Of a stretch of 64,000 bases of DNA, positions 23,214 to 35,239 are shown piece by piece. A program made the position numbers and the translations under genes. This stretch comes from Diphasiastrum complanatum (lineage: Eukaryota; Streptophyta; Lycopodiopsida; Lycopodiales; Lycopodiaceae). The stretch spans positions 11,603,272 to 11,667,271 of the forward strand of contig CM055100.1 in assembly GCA_029204225.1 (NCBI GenBank), read 5' to 3'. Each line of letters starts with the position of its first letter. Positions within the stretch are counted from its first letter, which is position 1. Below the pieces are notes generated by a model. The model did not search any database. It worked only from the letters and a program-made list of their open reading frames with translations, and was not told the DNA's origin.

Positions 23214-26040
23214 CTTTTTTGAATGTAAGCATGGTGTTTTATTATGTGTAGAATCATTTACAAAGATATTACATTGAAGGAGTCAATTTCATCCCTTCCG
23301 ACACTTTAGTAGCCAGCCCCTTATATGGTTCAAGGCCTTAATATTAACTTCCTACTAGGGTCTTTTAGTTTCTTCTGATACATTTTCCAGACTATACTCA
23401 AGTAACTATTGAGCATGTCCCACAAACTAGATAACAGTGAAACAGACTGAATATATGCATAGCTTGAGAGTTCCTTAGCCTCCAAATTTGACCAAAGTCA
23501 TGCAACTCTATGTATAACCAAACAGGGGGGTCTACAAGCTTATTAACCCCTAGCAACCAAGCTTTGTTGTCCAAGGAGGGTAGCCCCACAAATCTAGACA
23601 GTTCTAAGACTAAGAGACTCATAGTCTTGTTACAGACACAAAATAGAAAAGTGTGCTGAATATTGTCCAACTAAGTTCCACACCTATCGCAATAGCCACT
23701 AGCTTGGGCCCATCTAGTTGTTGTCTCTCTTGTCCAAACAACCCCGATGGATGATCCTCCAAAGCAGAATGGATATCTTCGGATCGATGAGATTACTCCA
23801 GAGACTTTTGAAGCACCCCTCCCAATCCTTCTCTGACCACTGAGTGTCCCACCTTTGGTTGAGTCTATTTACTAATCTTCCTGGCATTGAACTTCTGGAG
23901 GTTTCAGGGTAACCTTCGTCTTCCTATCGCACTTGAACCAATCCACCTTAGGACATCTCTGTCTCCCATTGAAATCCACATCTCCAAGATCGCAACTCTT
24001 CCATCTTTTCCAAATTAATATGCTCTCATGTAGCTTGAGAAGAAACCTCTCCTTGACTTCCTTTTTCCTCCTCCATCTGCCTTTGTTTCAATCCCATAAG
24101 TCTCCCCATCGGGAAATACCCTTCCTTGCCACTTTCTTTGCCAACTTGATTGAGGTAACTAGTAGAGGAGTCTGCTCTTTCAAAGGCCAACAACTCAACC
24201 CTAGCAATTTTCCCCCATGCTGGAAACCCTCCTCACTTCCTGTGAGTTGGTGGCCCACCTTCTTCCACCCTAACGACAAAGCCTTGAAGGAGTCACTCCC
24301 CTTTCCTCTGAAGCTCCAATCCAACATTAGTAGATCCTAGAGTCTCCATCCTCTCCAACTTGGGACATGTATGGGGGTCCAGTGCTCAGTTATTGCCTCC
24401 TGCAAAAGCATAGCCTAGGTGCCCCCTGAGTTAGAAACTGTCCTGATTAGCCACTTGACCATGCTCCTGGCTACGAAACTCCTCAAATCTAGAATTCCTA
24501 GCCCACCCTTTTGCTTGGGAAGGAGACAAGTCTCTCAAGCCACTCCCGAATATCCTTTCTTATTAAAATTCGAACTCCATGGGAAATTTTTGCACATAGC
24601 CTTGAATATTTTGAGGTCTACGTCCAAAGGTTGCCAGTAAGTTATGAAATAAATTCCATTTGTCTAGGGCTGGGCCAATTTTTCCCATTTCCCATTTCCA
24701 TCTAGCATGCATAGTGACTCCAAATCTCATTGGGATGCCCAAAAAATCTGAAAATTTCTCCCTCCTGCAAACACTGCTAACCCTACTCCTGGAGGGTTTC
24801 CAAAATCTCCCTCGAGCTTAGCCTATACCCTGCCTTACTATGGTTTACAATCTCCTCTGAGGCCAAGCAGAATAGGTCCAAACTGTTGAGAATTTCCTTT
24901 ATTGAGCCCTCATCATTCCTAGTGAGAATACTAAGGTCATCCACAAAGGCCTGCTAACAAAGGTAATGGTCCTCCTTAACACCTCCTAGATATGTCTACC
25001 CTCCACAAATCCCTTCTGCTCCTCACTCACCGATTTTGCCATCCACCTCTTCATTCTGTTTGCCAAGGCCTTTGCTATTATTTTACACCCTGTAGTAAGC
25101 ATGGTGATAGGCCTCCGGGTTTTAATTTGATCCCTTGGTCCCTTCTTGTGGATTAGCTTCATGATCCCATGATTCATTATCCTTGGTAGGGAACCTTTCC
25201 TAGCTGATTCCTCCAACACCTTCAATAGGATGGGAGCCATTTCCTCCTGGAAGCTCCTATAGAACTTTGCACCTAGCCCATCAATGCCCGGGGCCTTGCC
25301 TAGTTTTTCTCTCTAATAGATTTCTTAATCTCTACCAATGATAGATCCAGCTCAAGCTCAAGCTCAAGCTCACCTCTCTCCTTATCTTGCACTAGCTTGG
25401 GAACATGGGCGAAAATGTCTTGTCGGGCTTTACTCTTCTCTAGGATCCTCTCTTCCATTCCCATCAACTCCTTGAAGTAATCCAAGATGATCCCCTCATT
25501 CTATTTCTCATCCTTTGCTATCCACCCTCCCTCTCTGGTGATCAAGGCACATGGTGCATTTGTTGTTTGATCGTCAGGGCTTTAAAAATCTCTTTCACAG
25601 GTCTGCCTCCCTTACCGGCCCACCAAGCCCTGAAGAACTTCTGAAGGTATTCAATGGACTATCTCTCAATCTCTGTGAGTCTACTCTTCTCCTCCATCAG
25701 CTTAGCACTCAGCCCATCCTCCCCTTCCTTTATTCTCTTTTCCAACTGATCCACCTCATGGAAGAGGGCTGCTCTCACTCTGACTCTTTTTTGTGAGACT
25801 TCATTTGTTGTCTTGGCTAGCAAGTTTTGGATTTCTTTGAGGGCCTCCAACCAATTCCTAGTAGCCGATCCTCTTTTCCCTCCTGCTCTCATCAAGATGA
25901 GTCTGATCTTTGATGGGACTTGGATGGATGTTTAAAGGCCGCAGTGGAATAGAGGTCATCGTCCCACCAAAAACATAATAATAAAAAAGGATCTTGGATT
26001 AATTTAGAGACTAAGATGCAGAGCAGTTTTGATTTGTTTA
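23214..26040 (-). pseudogene. LINE reverse transcriptase and C-terminal zinc region
   Basis: Minus-strand order: a WW motif and linker (about 25970), helical RKRVRVRAALFHEVDQLEKR (about 25770), RT N-terminus KLIHKKGP and RPITML (about 25120), GFVEGRHI (about 25000), FVDD (24943-24954), then a decayed thumb and a zf-RVT region with CDRCG and HTFLFC (about 23690-23620). About 150 residues between GFVEGRHI and FVDD, including the first catalytic Asp, are deleted. A run of (AAGCTC) units encodes ELELEL at about 25345. Many stops. Confidence 0.82.
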
Positions 26041-26054
26041 GATGTCAAAGTAGG

Positions 26055-26989
26055 TGTCGTAGAGAACCATAGAGAATGCAACGAAATAGGTGTCTAAGAC
26101 AGCCATGCTATTATCTATTTCAAACACATAAGTTTTGATAATAGAAAGAAAGATTGAAAGACATTCAAACATTCAACATGGATACAACTGATATGAAAAA
26201 TAGCGCTTTTGTATAAATGGTGTAGTAGTAACAACGATAATCAGATCACAAGACAATGGCGCAATGCGTGTGATCCTACTTATAAAGGCTAATGAATGCT
26301 ATCTTTCATAATGCTCTTTACTCTCTCTAAAATGATCACCAACTCTGAGGAGTCAGCTACTAGAAGATCTCTTTTGGTCGATTGATCTCTGTCACACTTT
26401 GACATTTTGTGTATGTCTATGTATATGTGTGTATGCTCTTCAAATTGTTCAGATGTTTATATAGCTATTAGAAGATCTTTAGTAATTATAACTATAGCTT
26501 AAAAGTTCATTAACAGCCCTTGTACTTGATATGTAGATCGGTTATTGGTGCATCGTGAAGACGTGAAGAAGTACAGTAAACGGATCTCCTTTGTATGCGT
26601 TAGGAGCGTGAGAATGTGGCATCATTGAAACCGTAGCCTGACCACAAGCTCCAACTTTTTTTTACCATAAGTGATAACTTACGGTGTCTTGCGATGCCTT
26701 TGGTGGTGATCTCTAGTCTTCGCTTCATTGACCGTAAACAAGACTTTGTAGTGTCTTGCGGCTCGTTCATTTCGTATGTAGCCATAGGCGAGACTCTATG
26801 GTTTACTTCGGTTTCTTTCATAAGTAATCGTAAGCTAGACACTTATGGTTCTTGGTGGTGAGTCTTTGCATGTGACCGTAAAAAAGACTTTGTGGTTTAC
26901 TTCGGTCTCTTTCGTAATAGACCTTTGCAGGACTCTATGGTTGCCTGCGGTGCCTTTGTTGAAACTACTTCCAGGAGTGTGTGATTGCC
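26055..26989 (-). repeat. LTR block P1 (left)
   Basis: Matches 34106-35060 along its length, with indels (shared GTGATCCTACTTATA, TGTAGATCGGTTATTGG, GGAGCGTGAGAATGTGG). It begins TGTCGTAG, as the right copy does. The high side ends GTGATTGCC next to the TGTCGCA that opens P2'. Confidence 0.85.
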
Positions 26990-26990
26990 T
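26664..26990. repeat. Array of short imperfect hairpins in P1
   Basis: Seven related units start near 26664, 26731, 26781, 26826, 26875, 26920 and 26961, spaced 41-67 bp. Each is roughly CCGTAAG...AGAC...CTTACGGT followed by TTC/TTGCGGT, so most can fold on themselves. The matching array in the right copy runs from 34681 to about 35130. Confidence 0.75.
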
Positions 26991-27404
26991 GTCGCAATAT
27001 ACCAACACAAAATTGCTATATTTATGTAGTATTTAGATCGTTCCCCAAGAAGATAACTCTTAAAAGTTGTTAAGTTGATAGATTATTGACTTATTTTGAA
27101 TGAAATTGGTTCGAATGAGAATCTGGTTGTCATCAAACATTTTGTAAGCTGCCAGTACCACTTTTAGAAAAGATGTGTAAAGTTATGAGTGCTAAATAAC
27201 AGTCTTCCTCTATCAAACCGAATGTAAAGTGTTCTGTAAATGAAATGTTATCAGAGTAGCTCGAAGGAATTACACTTTGACTAATTAAGTTGTTAGCAAG
27301 GATCTGTGATATATTCGATGCAGGTGCGTACGAACAGACAAAATGTTAATCTTATTCTTGAACTAATGTGGTCTAGGCAGAAGTCCTCAACAACTAAAGT
27401 CCAA
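26990..27404 (-). repeat. LTR block P2' (left)
   Basis: Starts TGTCGCAATATACC and matches the 18430 solo LTR and the 55938 piece through AAGTCCTCAACAACTAAAGTCC. It then passes abruptly into the env-like region. Only the 3' part (R/U5) of this LTR type is present. Confidence 0.8.
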
Positions 27405-27429
27405 GGCAGTTTCGGCCTCTATTCGTTTT

Positions 27430-28733
27430 AAGCCTTCATCATGAAGACGCTTTTTCTGCCCTGACCTTATTAAGTTCGGATGTCAACAAATCAAAATGCT
27501 TCTGCAATTCTACAGATTTGGCTTGGAGCACCTTATCATTATCCTCAAAAATCTGGGCTTCCTCATTCGACTTCTGGAGCAGTCGCCCTAGTGAGCGATT
27601 TCACTCATTCAAAAGTTTATTATATGCTTTCAAAGTTGTATTTTGCTCAGACAACATCGATATGTTGCTGGTCAATTCATCGACTTGATGGAACAGCTGC
27701 ATCATACTATCTTGTATGTGCAGGTCAAAAGTATGAATTCTCCCGACAATTTCTTTGGCACCTAGGGAGAACTGATGGTACCACTTATAAAGATTGGTTT
27801 TGCTTTCTTCGTCATCCTCCTTTGCGTCAATAGCTTCCTCCTCTGCATCTTTGTCTTTGTCGAAGACAGTTTCTTCGTCATCTGTGGATGCAGAAGCCTT
27901 GGGCTTCGGAGAGGTGCTGACAGAGATGGGAATTACAGCTAAAGAGCTTTCAATAGTAGAAGGTTTTGCAGCAGCATCCTCTTCTGCTCTCTTCGAAACT
28001 GGTACTACCTCAACTTCCATAGTAGAAAAAGTTGCTGGCTTGTTTTGTGGAATTTGAGCGCCCTGCAGGAGAGTTGATGGATCAATCTTCGTTGGTGCTA
28101 GCATCCTACCTGTCAACACTCCCTGCTCTGTCTCTGTAAGAATGCCGAAATGGTCGCACAGTCGAGAGATGTGTGCTCCCACCGCAGCAAACTTCTTGTG
28201 CTTTATCCAGCACAAGAATGTTTTGTATGTAATGGACCCGAAGCAAACTGCCTGACCAGCAAGAGCATCCACAAGATAACCAAAATTTTGTGTCTAATTG
28301 TGGCATCAGCATCGGTGATGAAGAGCACCTGGTTTATGTACTTGCACAAGAATTTTATCTACGTGTATCTCACCATGGTGATTTTGTACCCCTTGCTAGG
28401 TACCAAACAGTTCGACAAAAAATAGGTCGACTCATCAATAGCATCTTTAGTAGTCACATTGGTTGTCCCATCATTCGGCAAACCCAGAGCTTCAGAAAAT
28501 ATAGCTTCATTCACGATGAAGGTAGTGTTCTGCAATGAAACCTAGAAATCAAAGTCAACCACCATATGGATAAAAGAAACAAACTCAGTGGTAACGTTTG
28601 ACAACACGATAGATGGGTCCACTTTCAAATTTTCCAGCTTGCAATGATCCAATAAAGACTGAATTCAAGCCAGGCGAATAGATGCTTGTATCTTCCAATT
28701 GATAGTTACGCTAGTGCTCGCACTTGCGTCCAT
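27430..28733 (-). pseudogene. Env-like / 'putative plant transposon protein' ORF of the gypsy
   Basis: Starts at the ATG 28733-28731 (MDASASTSV). A stop follows about 22 codons in, then an alpha-helical N-domain with a VNEAIFSEALGLP motif (about 28520), reminiscent of the domain found downstream of pol in Athila-like elements. After a frameshift near 28272 the longest piece (28272-27601, 223 codons) has a Ser/Pro-rich linker, an acidic stretch (DKDKDAEEEAIDAKEDDEE) and a C-terminal coiled-coil-like region. It follows integrase on the same strand. The assignment is by position and weak motif resemblance. Confidence 0.5.
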
Positions 28734-29079
28734 TCTGTTTGTGACTGTGATAACAAATTGACAGAAGAGTGATAGCGAGCACTTGAATAGCGAGCGATAG
28801 AGAGCAAGAGAGTAAAAAGAAAGTGTGAAGTAAAAAATAGAAATTACAATATTAAAGATTGACACAGTGGAGAAGATGATGATGTGGCAGCATGATTTGA
28901 CAGTAGTCACTTGTAAATAAAAGCGGTGGCTAAAAATAATCTTGAGTTAAATTAAGATCGTTAAAATTTAAAAAGATAATCACTGAAAATAAAAAATAAA
29001 AATTTGAGGTGGATCCTCGAAAAGATTCACAAAAGATTCTTGAAAGATTTTTCCTTCGAAAACCTTCATCAGAGATAAT

Positions 29080-30268
29080 ATTTTTTTAGTCTGGAACCAT
29101 TAGTACGTGTTGGCAATTATTCACCATCCAATGACTGAAGTTGGACAGAACTGTTTTCAAATACTTTAATAACCTTCTACGGCCCCATCCATCTCATATG
29201 TAGCTTTCGAGGGAATTTCTGATGATGACTGTCATATATCAAAGCATAATCATCAACCTTAAGATTAACAATTTTGATACAAGTATCATGTTTTTTCTTT
29301 CGCATCTCCTGTATTTTCCTTGTAATTTTCATCGAATGGTTTCGTGATTTAGATAGTTCTTCGATAGTTAACAGTCTTTTATTAATACAATCTTCTTCTG
29401 TTCGTCCTGCTTGTATTCAAAAAGTTGGCACCTCAAAATCAATCGGAAGAATTGGATGCATACCATATGTAAGGAAATAAGGAGTCTATTTCATTGTGAT
29501 ATTTTCTATGTTTCTATATGCCCAGAGCACTGAAGGTAGCTTTTGATCCCAATCTGTATCATGTGCACAAGTAATATTGTTAAGGATCTTGCATAAAATA
29601 CCATTCACTCTTTCAGTGAAACCATTGGCTTTCAGATTATACGGGGTTGTCTTTCTATGTTTGACCAGAAAATATGTCGTTAGTAAATGAATTGTATCAT
29701 TTAGAAAATGAGTACCACGATCATTAAGTAATTTAAGAGAACACTCATATCGTGTAATTATAGACTTGAATAGAAAAGGAGCGACAGTTTTCGCATCGTT
29801 TCGTTTCGTCGCTTCCGCTTCAACATTCTTTGTCGCATAATCCATTGCAACCAAAATATATCGACATTTTGTGTGTCGAGTTACTGGTTTAATTGGTCCG
29901 ACAAAATGAATCCCCCACTTTTCAAATGGTGCAAGTGGAATGATTGGCGTCAAATGCCAATTCATGGATTTGGTTGGTTTACCAGATCTCTAGCATGGAT
30001 CACAAGATCTAATATAAATAGAAACATCCTTGAACATGGTAGGCCACCAATACTTGGTGGCCAAAATCTTATTAACAGTGTTCTTCAAAGCAAAATGTCC
30101 ACCAGCATCTTCGGAATGTAAAGCTTGAATAACCTTTGGTATATCTTCCACTTCAAGACACCTTCTTAGCTTCAGGATATATCTGATCTTAAGATAAATA
30201 ATAATATCATAATGTAAAGAATTCGTAGAAGATATCTTGAATAGATTTTCATTTTGGAAAGTCGTCAT
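29080..30268 (-). pseudogene. Gypsy integrase (catalytic Asp replaced)
   Basis: H2C2 zinc region H...H (about 30100) and C-DPC (about 30000), core WGIHFVGPIKP (about 29905), LLNDRGTHF (about 29720), and GFTERVNG (about 29610). The first catalytic Asp of the DD-E triad, normally WG-DFVGP, is His (codon CAT). The second Asp and the Glu remain. The C-terminus includes KKKHDTCIKIVNLKVDD and ends GSRLKKYY near 29080. At least three stops. Confidence 0.82.
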
Positions 30269-31500
30269 TTAATGGTTCTTCAATCTTTCTCATACTAAGC
30301 CGTAAAAGATAATCAGCGTTGGTATGATAGTTTCCTTGACAAAGCTCTACTTGATAAGTGAACTCTTGTAGCAACAAAACCCATCGAGCTATTCGTCCAG
30401 ATAAATCAGGTTTATTAACAAGATAATTTAAGGCATAATGATCAACATGGAATATAAAAGCATATCCCAGCAAATAATGCCGATATTTCTTAACAATAAA
30501 AATCATTCTAAGTGCTTCTCTTTTTGTTGCCGAATAATTTTTCTCCGAGGAGCTAAGCTGGCAACTTGCATAGTATATTGGATGGTCTTTCTTCTGTGCT
30601 CGTCCTTCTGGCTCAGACAAACACCAATAGCAATTGATGACACATCAACATAACAATGAAATAGTTTCATCCGGTTAGGTGGTCTCATATTGGAGCATTA
30701 ATCAATTTGTGCTTCAGTTCTTCGAATGCTCTCTATTGTGTCGTCCAAATATAAGCAACTAGCTTCTTTAACTATGTCAAAGCAACAGCTATATAGGCAT
30801 GATTCTAGATGAATCTTTGATAATAACCCACATGTCCTAGAAAACTCCTTAATTCATGTAGATTCTTTGGTATCAACAGATTCTTCATAACTTCGACTTT
30901 ATCTTTGTCGACTTCAATACCTCTGTTGGATATTCTGTGACCCAGAAGTATACCTTCTCTCATACCAAAGAAACATTTTTTGGGGTGAAGGGATAAACAA
31001 GTATCTCGACACCTCTACAATGTAAACTTCAGTTTCTGTATATGAGTCTTAATATTATTGTAAACACAAAAATCATCAATGAAATTTTTGAGAAATGTTC
31101 TTAGAAAAGCAGCAAAAATCAGCATCATAATTCTTTGGAAAGTAGCTGGTGCGTTACAAAGACCAAAGGGCATTTTCTCGTAGGCATAAGTGCCCCAATC
31201 AGTAGTAAAAGTAGTCTTTGGTCGATCATCCTTCCTTACTCCAACTTGATTATAACCAGAGAAGCCATCACAGAAACTGTAACGTTCTTGTCCAGCGACT
31301 TGGTCTAAAATAGAATCTGTGAAAGGTAATGGATGGTGATCTTTCTTTGTAACAGCATTCAGCTTCCGAAAATCCTGGCAATTTTAGGTGAACTTCTTCT
31401 TTGGAACTACAACAATAGGTGATACCCATTCACTACTTAAGACGGGATAGATAATACCTACCTTAAGATGCTTGCTGAGTTCATCCTTTATCATTAAAGA
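30249..31500 (-). pseudogene. Gypsy RT and RNase H
   Basis: RT traces: SEWVSPIVVVPKKK (about 31410), QERYSFCDGFSGYNQV (about 31270), KMPFGLCNAPATFQ (about 31160) and FIDDFCVY (about 31075), so the catalytic carboxylates are kept. RNase H from 30688 has DVSSIAIG, the motif PIYYASCQLSSSEKNYSATK, EALRMIF and VDHYALNYL. Several stops lie in RT. Confidence 0.82.
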
Positions 31501-31527
31501 GTACTTTGGATTAAGACGATACTGTCT

Positions 31528-32556
31528 CTATCGAACAGGAACTGCATCTTCTTTAAGATCAATGTGATGCTCACCAAATTCCGGAGATATTCCTTTCAAA
31601 TCATCGAGCATCCAAGCAAATACATCTTGGTACTCTTTCAATAATTCAGTAAATTCTGCTAATTCAGTCTCTCCAAGGGACTTCAAAACATGCACATATT
31701 TCTCAGGTGCAAGTTCAATTAGCTCTGTAAAATCAGACAAAATTATACCTTCCATCATATTGGCCTGGGTATGGCCATGAATCTCACGTATAACTGACTT
31801 CATAGATTTACTCTTGTTGTCAATGTAATTTTTATCACCAAATTCTTTCTCAGATTCTTCAAATTTGTCATCTGTATCCTCGTCATTAGCATCGAAATTT
31901 TCAGAGTTCTGGTCTATCGCTTTTGATTCGCTCAAATCAGTATCTGCATTGCAAACCTCAAAAACTATTCTCGTAGCATTCAAAATAATATCCAGGTAAT
32001 AATATGTTCTTCTGGTTTGCCATGATTACTTTTCTCACCACAGTTCTCTGGACTTCCAATGTACACTTGCATTAGCCTGATAAAGCCAAGGTCGTCCGAT
32101 TAAAACAAAATATGATGACAAACCAAGTGGTTTGATAACAATAAAATTCATTGTAAAAGGCTTGGCTTGTATATACACAGTCATGTCCTTTAATTCACCA
32201 ACATGCTTTCTTCATGTCAAATCAGCCAATTTGATATTTCTTTGAGTTGGTTGAATATTCGTCAACCCTAGGGCATGAGCAGTGTCTTCAATTACTATAT
32301 TGACACTTGAACCTAAATCAATCGGCATTTTCTCAATTAAACATCCAGCGACTGTAACGTCGATCTCTGGCACACCAAGGTCTCCTAGATCAATGGACAA
32401 TATGCCAATATTTGGCAAGGAGGTTGGTTTCTTTTTCTTAGGAGCAGAAAGACTTTTCAACTGCTTACAATAATAATTATTGTCAGCCAATAATTGTTCG
32501 AAAGTAATGTTAGGACGAAGTGAACCAATATTAGTGACAATATCGTAGTCTTTCAT
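31528..32556 (-). pseudogene. Gypsy protease and PR-RT linker
   Basis: The retropepsin-like active site is PIDLGSSVNIV (about 32320), the DLG form usual for Athila/Tat proteases. The linker at 31983-31528 ends DAVPVR just before RT and has an acidic N-half. Short frame breaks near 31985-32210. Confidence 0.78.
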
Positions 32557-33672
32557 TGAACATAATTGGCAGTTGCATCATCTTGAAATATAAAAAGAAC
32601 TTCATGAGAAGGATCTTCGACATATTTCACGTTCACAGATCTACATTCTTCTTTAGAATGTCCAGATGTACCAAACTTCATACACCAAAGTCCTGAGTTC
32701 GAAGAAGAAGCTTTCGATCTCTTGTCTGCAACTTTTGAAATCTGAACTTTCATATCGTTGAATTTCTTATTAAGGTCAGCCATTTTACTTTTCCAAAGCT
32801 TTTCAACTTTAGAAGTTGAAGACTTATCCTCATGGTTTTTACCATCTTCTTTTCGTTTAGACTTTCGTTTCTTTCTTCGAATGGTATCATCGGTGTCTGT
32901 GTCTGATGAGTTACTAGAATCAGAACCAGAACTGGAAGAACTTAAACTGGATTCAGGTTTAGATTCATCTTCACTGTCTAGAATCATGCTTAGATTTTCG
33001 AGTACGTTTGGTAGAACGTCTTTTACGTGCTAACTTGGAAGTCTCATAATTCTCAGCACTTGCTATGACCATTGTTAAAGAAGTCATATCTCCTTTTCTA
33101 TAGTATCGGTCAAATTTCAGTGGTAAACCTGTCAAAACCCACTCGATCTGCATTGTGACAGGGTACACACCCATTAGTTTTCCAATCAGATTCTTTACTT
33201 TTTGTGTATCCTTCGAAGTGATTCTTTTTTCTTCTTCTGGACATTATTAAGTTGTCCAAGGATTTTGGACGAATAACCAATTTCTTTGAACTGATTTAAA
33301 AATAGTACCCAAGTGGCGACACGTCCTAGTTCAACTTGACTATACCATATGCGTGTTTGCTTTCTCAGAAGACCTAGAAAAATTCACAGCTTGTCTGCAA
33401 TATTTGATCTTTGAGATTGAAGTAAAGCGAGGAGCAGAGCCTTCCATAATCGGCTCTGGAACTGGATTCAGATCAGGCTCTGGAACTGGATTAACAACTT
33501 CGAAACTTGGTTCAGCTGTAGCAAAAGCTTCAGGAAGAGGGTCTTCCAGTAGGTTTTCAGGAATTAAATTCAAGAAGAGTAATTCTCTTCTTTGCAAAGA
33601 ATCTTGAATTCTTTCGAAAAAATCATCGCGGAGTTTTCGATATCTTTCTCGTCGAGCAACTCTATCTGACAT
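32553..33672 (-). pseudogene. Gypsy gag with damaged zinc knuckle
   Basis: Start ATG at 33672-33670 (MSDRVARRERYRKLRDDFF), 52 bp from the PBS. The first 110 codons are open and contain PVPEP repeats. Stops and shifts follow up to 33174. The C-terminal piece (32987-32553) has a Ser-rich acidic stretch, a basic RRKKRKSKRKE patch and a CCHC knuckle reading CMKFGTSGHSKEEC. The second Cys is Phe (TTT). Confidence 0.78.
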
Positions 33673-33723
33673 GCAATAGAGATGGAGATGGAAATGTCAG
33701 TTTGCATCAACTTTGTTTGCCTA

Positions 33724-33741
33724 TCCCCGGCAACGGCGCCA
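33724..33741 (-). other. Gypsy primer-binding site
   Basis: Minus strand TGGCGCCGTTGCCGGGGA, the conserved PBS region of Athila/Tat-type plant gypsy elements. About a dozen bases separate it from the LTR edge at 33754. Confidence 0.9.
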
Positions 33742-33753
33742 GAAATTGGTATA

Positions 33754-34105
33754 TTTCACAATATACCAACACTAAATTGCTATAATTATGTAGTATTTAG
33801 ATCGTTCCCCAACAAGATAGCTCTTAAAAGTTGTTAAGTTGATACATTATTGATTTATTTCGAATGAAATTGGTTCGAATAAGAATCTGGTTGTCATCAG
33901 ACATTTTGTAAGCAGTCAGTACCACTTTTAGAAAAGGTGTGTAAAGTAATGAGTGCCAAATAACAGTATTGCTCTATCAAACCGAATGTAAAGTGTTCTG
34001 CAAATGAAATGTTATCAGAGTAGCTCAAAGGAATTACATTCTGACTGATTAAGTTGTCAACAAGGATATGTGATATGTTCGATGCAAGTGTGTATGAACA
34101 GACAA
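33754..34105 (-). repeat. LTR block P2 (right)
   Basis: Matches 26990-27330. Cut off after GAACAGACAA, where P1' begins with TGTCGTAG. Contains a palindromic TGGTATATT/AATATACCA at its low edge. Confidence 0.82.
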
Positions 34106-35195
34106 TGTCGTAGACAACTATAGAGAATGCAAAGAAATAGACATTTGAGATAGTCGTGCTATTCTCTGTTTCTGACAAATAAGTTCTGATAATAGAGAGA
34201 AAGAGTGAAAGGCATTCAAACATTTAACATGAATACAATTGATATGAAAAATAGCACTTCTGTATAAATGGTGTTGTAGTAACAACAATAATCAGATCAC
34301 AATACAATGGCGCAATGCGCGTGATCCTACTTATAGAGGCTAATGAATGCTTTTGGTCGTTTGACCTTGTCACACTTTCACATTCTGTGTATGCGTGTGT
34401 ATATGTATGTATGCTCTCAAATCACTCAGACGTTTATATAGCTGTCAAAAGATCTTTATTCATTCTAATTATAGTTTAAAAGATTATTAACAGCCTTTGT
34501 ACTTGATCTGTAGATCGGTTATTGGTTTATCGTGAAGACGTGAAAAAGTATAGTAAAAGGATCTCCTTCGTATGCGTCAGGAGCGTGAGAATGTGGTCCC
34601 ATTACAACTGTAGCCTGACCGCAAGCTCCATCTTGGCGGTTGTCTTTGGTTTTATTCGATTTGCTAAAGCATCACAATGGACCGTAGGCTGGAGTGTTGC
34701 AGTTCGTTGCGGTTGACTCCTTCCGTTGGTCTTCATATGTGACCGTAAGTGATAACTTACAGTGTCTTTGGTGGTGAGTTGTAGTCTTCACTTTGTTGAT
34801 TGTAAGCAAGACTTTGCAGTGTCTTGTTGCTCATTCATTTCATCATATGTAGTTGTAGGCAAGACTCTACGATATACTTCGGTGTCTTTCATAAGTAATC
34901 GTAAGCTAGACACTTATGGTTCCTGGTGGTGAGTCTTTGCATGTGCCGTAAAGAAGACTTTACAGTTTACTTCGGTCTCTTTCACAATGGACCGTATGTA
35001 GGACTCTACGGTTGCCTGTGGTGCATTCGTTGAAACCGTTTGCAGGAGTTTGTGATTGCCTTCAGTGGCCTTCGTTGAAACCATATGCATATGCAAGAGC
35101 ATTACAGTTGTTTGTAGTTTCTATTTGTTGGCAGTTTTCATGTATTTCTGCAAACGGTAAAAGAGGTAGACTGTTTCTGTAGATGCTTGAGAGAG
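34106..35195 (-). repeat. LTR block P1' (right)
   Basis: Long match to 26055-26989 including the hairpin array (34681 to about 35130, eight or nine units, one or two more than the left copy). High edge approximate. LINE sequence resumes by about 35240. Confidence 0.8.
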
Positions 35196-35239
35196 TGATT
35201 TCCTTAAGAGATGAAGGGGGGTGAAAAGGATGAGTAGGA

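Larger units (their letters stand above)
26055..35195 (-). mobile_element. Tat/Athila-type Ty3/gypsy element with doubled LTR ends
   Basis: Minus-strand gag, PR, RT, RNase H, IN and an env-like ORF run from 33672 to 27430. The PBS at 33724-33741 reads TGGCGCCGTTGCCGGGGA, characteristic of Athila/Tat-type plant gypsy elements. Each end carries two LTR-like blocks: P1 (26055-26989) then P2' (26990-27404) on the left, and P2 (33754-34105) then P1' (34106 to about 35195) on the right. LINE endonuclease and RT sequences flank both sides, so it was inserted into the LINE. The outer edge at 35195 is approximate and no clear target duplication was found. Confidence 0.8.

Noticed and set aside
24419-24705. 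Plus-strand frames in the LINE region
   Set aside because: Antisense shadows of LINE coding sequence.
32758-33033. Ser-rich plus-strand frame of 91 codons
   Set aside because: Antisense of the Ser/Asp-rich gypsy gag.
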